64,000 nucleotides of DNA from an uncultured Desulfovibrio sp. (GTDB lineage Bacteria; Desulfobacterota; Desulfovibrionia; Desulfovibrionales; Desulfovibrionaceae): assembly GCA_944324555.1 (NCBI GenBank), contig CALUWU010000064.1, positions 1 to 64,000 on the forward strand, given 5' to 3'. Of the stretch, positions 61,402 to 64,000 are shown in pieces. Positions within the stretch are counted from its first letter, which is position 1; every line of letters starts with the position of its first letter. The position numbers and the translations under genes are program-made. The notes beneath the pieces are model-generated. The model had not been told where the DNA came from and did no database searches. It worked only from the letters and a program-made list of their open reading frames with translations.

Positions 61402-63624
61402 CTAGCCCCAGACGGAACGGCCTATGTTGTAGGCCACGACCGAAACGGCGTAGGCCAGGGCCGTATTGAAGAAGATGCTGAAGGCAAGCCAGCGCCACCC
61501 GCCCGCTTCCTGCTGGATGACGACCAGCGAAACGAAGCAGGGGGAATAAAGCAGCACAAAGAGCATGAGGGAGAGGGCCGTGGCCTTGCCCCAGGAAGGC
61601 GACTTCTGCAAAAGTTCGGCCAGCGGAGCGGCGTCCTCGGGGTCCTGCTCGCCCAGGGAATAGGCCGTCCCCATCGTCGCGACGACGGCTTCCTTGGCGG
61701 CGATGCCCGCAAGCAGGGCGATATCCGTACGCCAGTCAAAACCGGCGGGCGCGGTGGCAGGCTCGATCAGCTTGCCGAGACGGCCGGCATAGGAGTGCGC
61801 GAGTTCCGCGCCGCCAAGATCTTCCTGCACCCTGGCCAGCTCTTCCTCCAGCGCCGCGCGGCCCGCGTCGCCTTCGGGCAGGGCCTCGATCCGGCCTTGC
61901 AGGCTTTCAATCTGCGTCGTGAAGGGAGCGGCCTGTTCTTCGGGCAGCTCGGGATACTTGAGACCGGCCCAGATGATGATGGAAATGGCGACGAGCACCG
62001 TCCCGGCCTTCTTGAGGTACATCCAGGTGCGCTCCCAGCAGTGAAGCAGCATGCTGAAAAAGGTGGGCATCCGGTAGGGGGGCAGCTCCATGACAAAGGG
62101 CGTCGCCTGCCCCTTGATGATGGTCGAGCGCAGCAAGCGCGCTACCAGCAGGGCAAAGACCCAGCCGGAGAGCATGACGAGAAAGGTCACCGTCGGCGCG
62201 TCGTCGCCGAAAAAGGCCCCGGCCAGCAGCAGGAATACGGGCAGCTTCGCGCCGCAGGCCATATAGGGCAGGGTCAGCAGCGTGGCCAGCTTTTCCTTGG
62301 GGCTCCGCAGGGTGCGGGTGGCCATGGCGCCGGGAATGGCGCAGCCGCCCGCGATGCCTCCCGATATGATATAGGGCATGACCGACGCGCCGTGCAGTCC
62401 GAACATGCGGAACAGCCTGTCCATCATATAGGCGACGCGGGCCATGTAGCCGCTGTCCTCAAGAAAGGCGATGAGCGCGAACATGATGGCAATGAGCGGC
62501 ACAAAGCTGACGACGCCGCCGACGCCGCCAATGATGCCGTCCACCACCAGCGACTGAACGGGACCTTCGGGAATGAGGCTGGTCATCAGCCCGCCCAGAG
62601 CGGCAAAGCCCTCCTCCACCCAGCCCTGGGGATAGGCGCCGAGGGTGAAGGTTACCCAGAACATGACGTAGAGTACCGCCAGCATCAGCACCGGGCCGAA
62701 GAAAGCGTGCGTCAGAACCTTGTCAATCTTGTCGGAAATGGCCAGCCGATCCCGGCCGGGGTCCTGACGGAGAATGCCGTCGCGCAGCAGGCCGCGGATG
62801 AAGCCGTAGCGGCAGTCCGTAATATAGGATTCCATGCTCACGTGCAGCGTATCGCGGATATGATCGGCAACCTTGCGGCATTCGGCCTCCATTTCCGTAT
62901 AGAGGGCGATATTGGCCGCGCGCAGCTGCTGCCGCACTTCCTTGTCGCCTTCCATGAGCTTGATGGCCGTCCAGCGGGGGCTGTACCGATCCGTCAGCAC
63001 GCCCTTTTCGGAAATCCGCCTTTCAAGACTGTCCAGAACAAGGTCCGTGTCGCTGCCGTAATTGACATAGAGAGGCTTGCGCGGCCCCTTGCGGGCAAGA
63101 CGCACGGCCTCCCCCATCGCCGTCTGCAAGCCCTCGCCGGACTTGGCCACCATGGGCACCACCGGCAAGTCGAGCAGTTTGGCAAGACGATCCACGTCGA
63201 TATGCAGCCCAGCGGCCCGCGCTTCGTCCATCATGTTGCAGCCGAGCACCACGGGCAGCCCCATTTCCAGCATCTGCACCGTCAGCAGCAGATTCCGTTC
63301 CAGCGCGGAGGCGTCCACCACATTGATGACGGCCTGCACGTTATTGGCCGAAAGTTCGGCGCGCGCCACCAGCTCTTCCATGGAATACGCCGTCAGCGAA
63401 TAGGTGCCGGGCAGGTCCACCAGGACGACGTCGTCCTGGCCCTGACGCACATGCCCTTCCTTCCTGTCCACCGTCACGCCCGGATAGTTGCCCACATGCT
63501 GGCGCGCCCCGGTATAGGCGTTGAAAACCGTGGTCTTGCCGCAGTTGGGATTCCCCGCCAAGGCGATACGCAATTTTTCCGCCCCGGCGCCGGCGACCCC
63601 TTCGAACTGAATTACCGCACTCAT
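61402..63624 (-). CDS. feoB: Ferrous iron transport protein FeoB
   Basis: 740 residues. The N-terminal G domain has GNPNCGKTT (G1, near 24-32), YPGVTVD (G2), DLPGTYSL (G3) and NMMDEA (G4), then a helical GDI region, then a membrane permease with Gate motifs (GCAIPGAMATRT and CGAKLPVFLLLAGAFF). It takes up Fe2+ under anaerobic conditions. ATG 63624 is used; an in-frame extension to 63687 is possible. No feoA is seen upstream within 230 bp. Confidence 0.95.
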   Translation of the reverse strand: MSAVIQFEGVAGAGAEKLRIALAGNPNCGKTTVFNAYTGARQHVGNYPGVTVDRKEGHVRQGQDDVVLVDLPGTYSLTAYSMEELVARAELSANNVQAVINVVDASALERNLLLTVQMLEMGLPVVLGCNMMDEARAAGLHIDVDRLAKLLDLPVVPMVAKSGEGLQTAMGEAVRLARKGPRKPLYVNYGSDTDLVLDSLERRISEKGVLTDRYSPRWTAIKLMEGDKEVRQQLRAANIALYTEMEAECRKVADHIRDTLHVSMESYITDCRYGFIRGLLRDGILRQDPGRDRLAISDKIDKVLTHAFFGPVLMLAVLYVMFWVTFTLGAYPQGWVEEGFAALGGLMTSLIPEGPVQSLVVDGIIGGVGGVVSFVPLIAIMFALIAFLEDSGYMARVAYMMDRLFRMFGLHGASVMPYIISGGIAGGCAIPGAMATRTLRSPKEKLATLLTLPYMACGAKLPVFLLLAGAFFGDDAPTVTFLVMLSGWVFALLVARLLRSTIIKGQATPFVMELPPYRMPTFFSMLLHCWERTWMYLKKAGTVLVAISIIIWAGLKYPELPEEQAAPFTTQIESLQGRIEALPEGDAGRAALEEELARVQEDLGGAELAHSYAGRLGKLIEPATAPAGFDWRTDIALLAGIAAKEAVVATMGTAYSLGEQDPEDAAPLAELLQKSPSWGKATALSLMLFVLLYSPCFVSLVVIQQEAGGWRWLAFSIFFNTALAYAVSVVAYNIGRSVWG

Positions 63625-63858
63625 CCTCTGCTGCTCCTGCTTCTTGGATACGTCCCGCATGCCGGCTGCCGCGCGGCACACTTGCAAAAATTGAAATTGA
63701 AATCCCCTATCTGAAAAACTCCCTTTTCCTGCGTCGCAAGGCCGTCAGACAGGGTCCCGCGCGTTCGCGACCTCGTGGCGACATCAGGCGGGGCTGGGAT
63801 AAAAATGAAATCCTTTTTCTTAAATTCGACTAGGGAGTAGTATCTTTCAAAAGTCCTG
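63625..63858 (-). promoter_or_regulatory. feoB upstream region
   Basis: AT-rich near 63800-63850. On the minus strand TTGACA (about 63858-63863, overlapping the end of the next gene) could be a -35, but no convincing -10 follows. No Fur-type or FeoA coding sequence was recognised. Confidence 0.25.
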
Positions 63859-64000
63859 TCAAGAACTATGTCGGCAGATACACTCTTTCAGGCTGGAAAC
63901 GCCGCACGAATGCACCAGGCTGATGGGGATGTTGCGGGCGCGGGCGTGCTGCATGGCCTTCCGTCTGGCCTCGTGGGAAATCTTGTTGGTAAAGACGATA
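63859..64000 (-). CDS. DUF2325-domain protein, C-terminal part
   Basis: Only the last 46 residues are inside the window (start beyond the right edge). IVFTNKISHEARRKAMQHA and RNIPISLVHSCGVSSL are the conserved end of DUF2325, a small domain of unknown function found alone or attached to other domains in many anaerobes. It ends CICRHSS at the TGA (63859-63861). It is upstream of feoB on the same strand, 235 bp away. Confidence 0.65.
   Translation of the reverse strand, partial: IVFTNKISHEARRKAMQHARARNIPISLVHSCGVSSLKECICRHSS

Overview
The window looks like part of the chromosome of a Desulfovibrio-like bacterium (Desulfobacterota, Desulfovibrionaceae). This rests on the gene content: a sigma-54 operon rpoN-hpf-rapZ followed by mannose-type PTS subunits, a glutamate synthase split into three archaeal-style genes with ferredoxin domains, a type III glutamine synthetase, LL-diaminopimelate aminotransferase, FeoB without FeoA beside it, and the flagellar set flgB-flgC-fliE / fliF-fliG-fliH-fliI. 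I cannot name the species.

Bases 1 to about 7460 differ from the rest: they are AT-richer and carry two tyrosine recombinases, an HNH nuclease remnant, and secreted LprI-like/Sel1 proteins. They also hold four copies of a roughly 130-230 bp direct repeat, of which copies 1, 2 and 4 begin with the 3' end of a tRNA-Pro gene (UGG anticodon in the best copy). I read this as an integration hot spot in which successive elements left attachment-site scars. Integrase arm-type repeats and the attachment core can be seen next to the longer integrase.

The GC-rich chromosome follows. 7.5-13.5 kb: a Sel1 protein, then (all minus strand) rpoN, hpf, rapZ and PTS IIA, IIB and a frameshifted IIC. 13.7-18.8 kb: a chemotaxis receptor and glpF-glpK for glycerol uptake. 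18.9-30.2 kb: a membrane protein, an aminotransferase, then nitrogen and lysine metabolism (GSIII with a sigma-54 promoter, dapF, dapL and the three glutamate synthase genes). 30.4-41.4 kb: a peptide-binding protein, an SNF2 helicase with a SWIM zinc finger, a DUF4198 protein, a degenerate GGDEF/TPR protein, an MBL hydrolase, a flavin reductase and ComF. 41.4-47 kb: two AraC regulators and a lipoprotein divergent from an EmrB/EmrA-type efflux pair, then tRNA-Pro(GGG). 47.4-58.6 kb: a zinc alcohol dehydrogenase and the flagellar basal-body/export genes, with two near-perfect sigma-54 promoters. 58.9-64 kb: a GNAT protein, an exonuclease, a small conserved protein, a secreted nuclease-like protein, FeoB and a partial DUF2325 protein.

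Three observations stand out. First, a 71-residue gene between fliF and fliG encodes a free copy of the FliG-binding tail of FliF. Second, nine copies (full or partial) of a hairpin-rich dispersed repeat each abut a stop codon exactly. Third, tRNA-3'-end scars have built up at the left. Three frameshifts in the window are all consistent with loss of one base from an A/T run, so assembly error must be excluded before they are read as biology.
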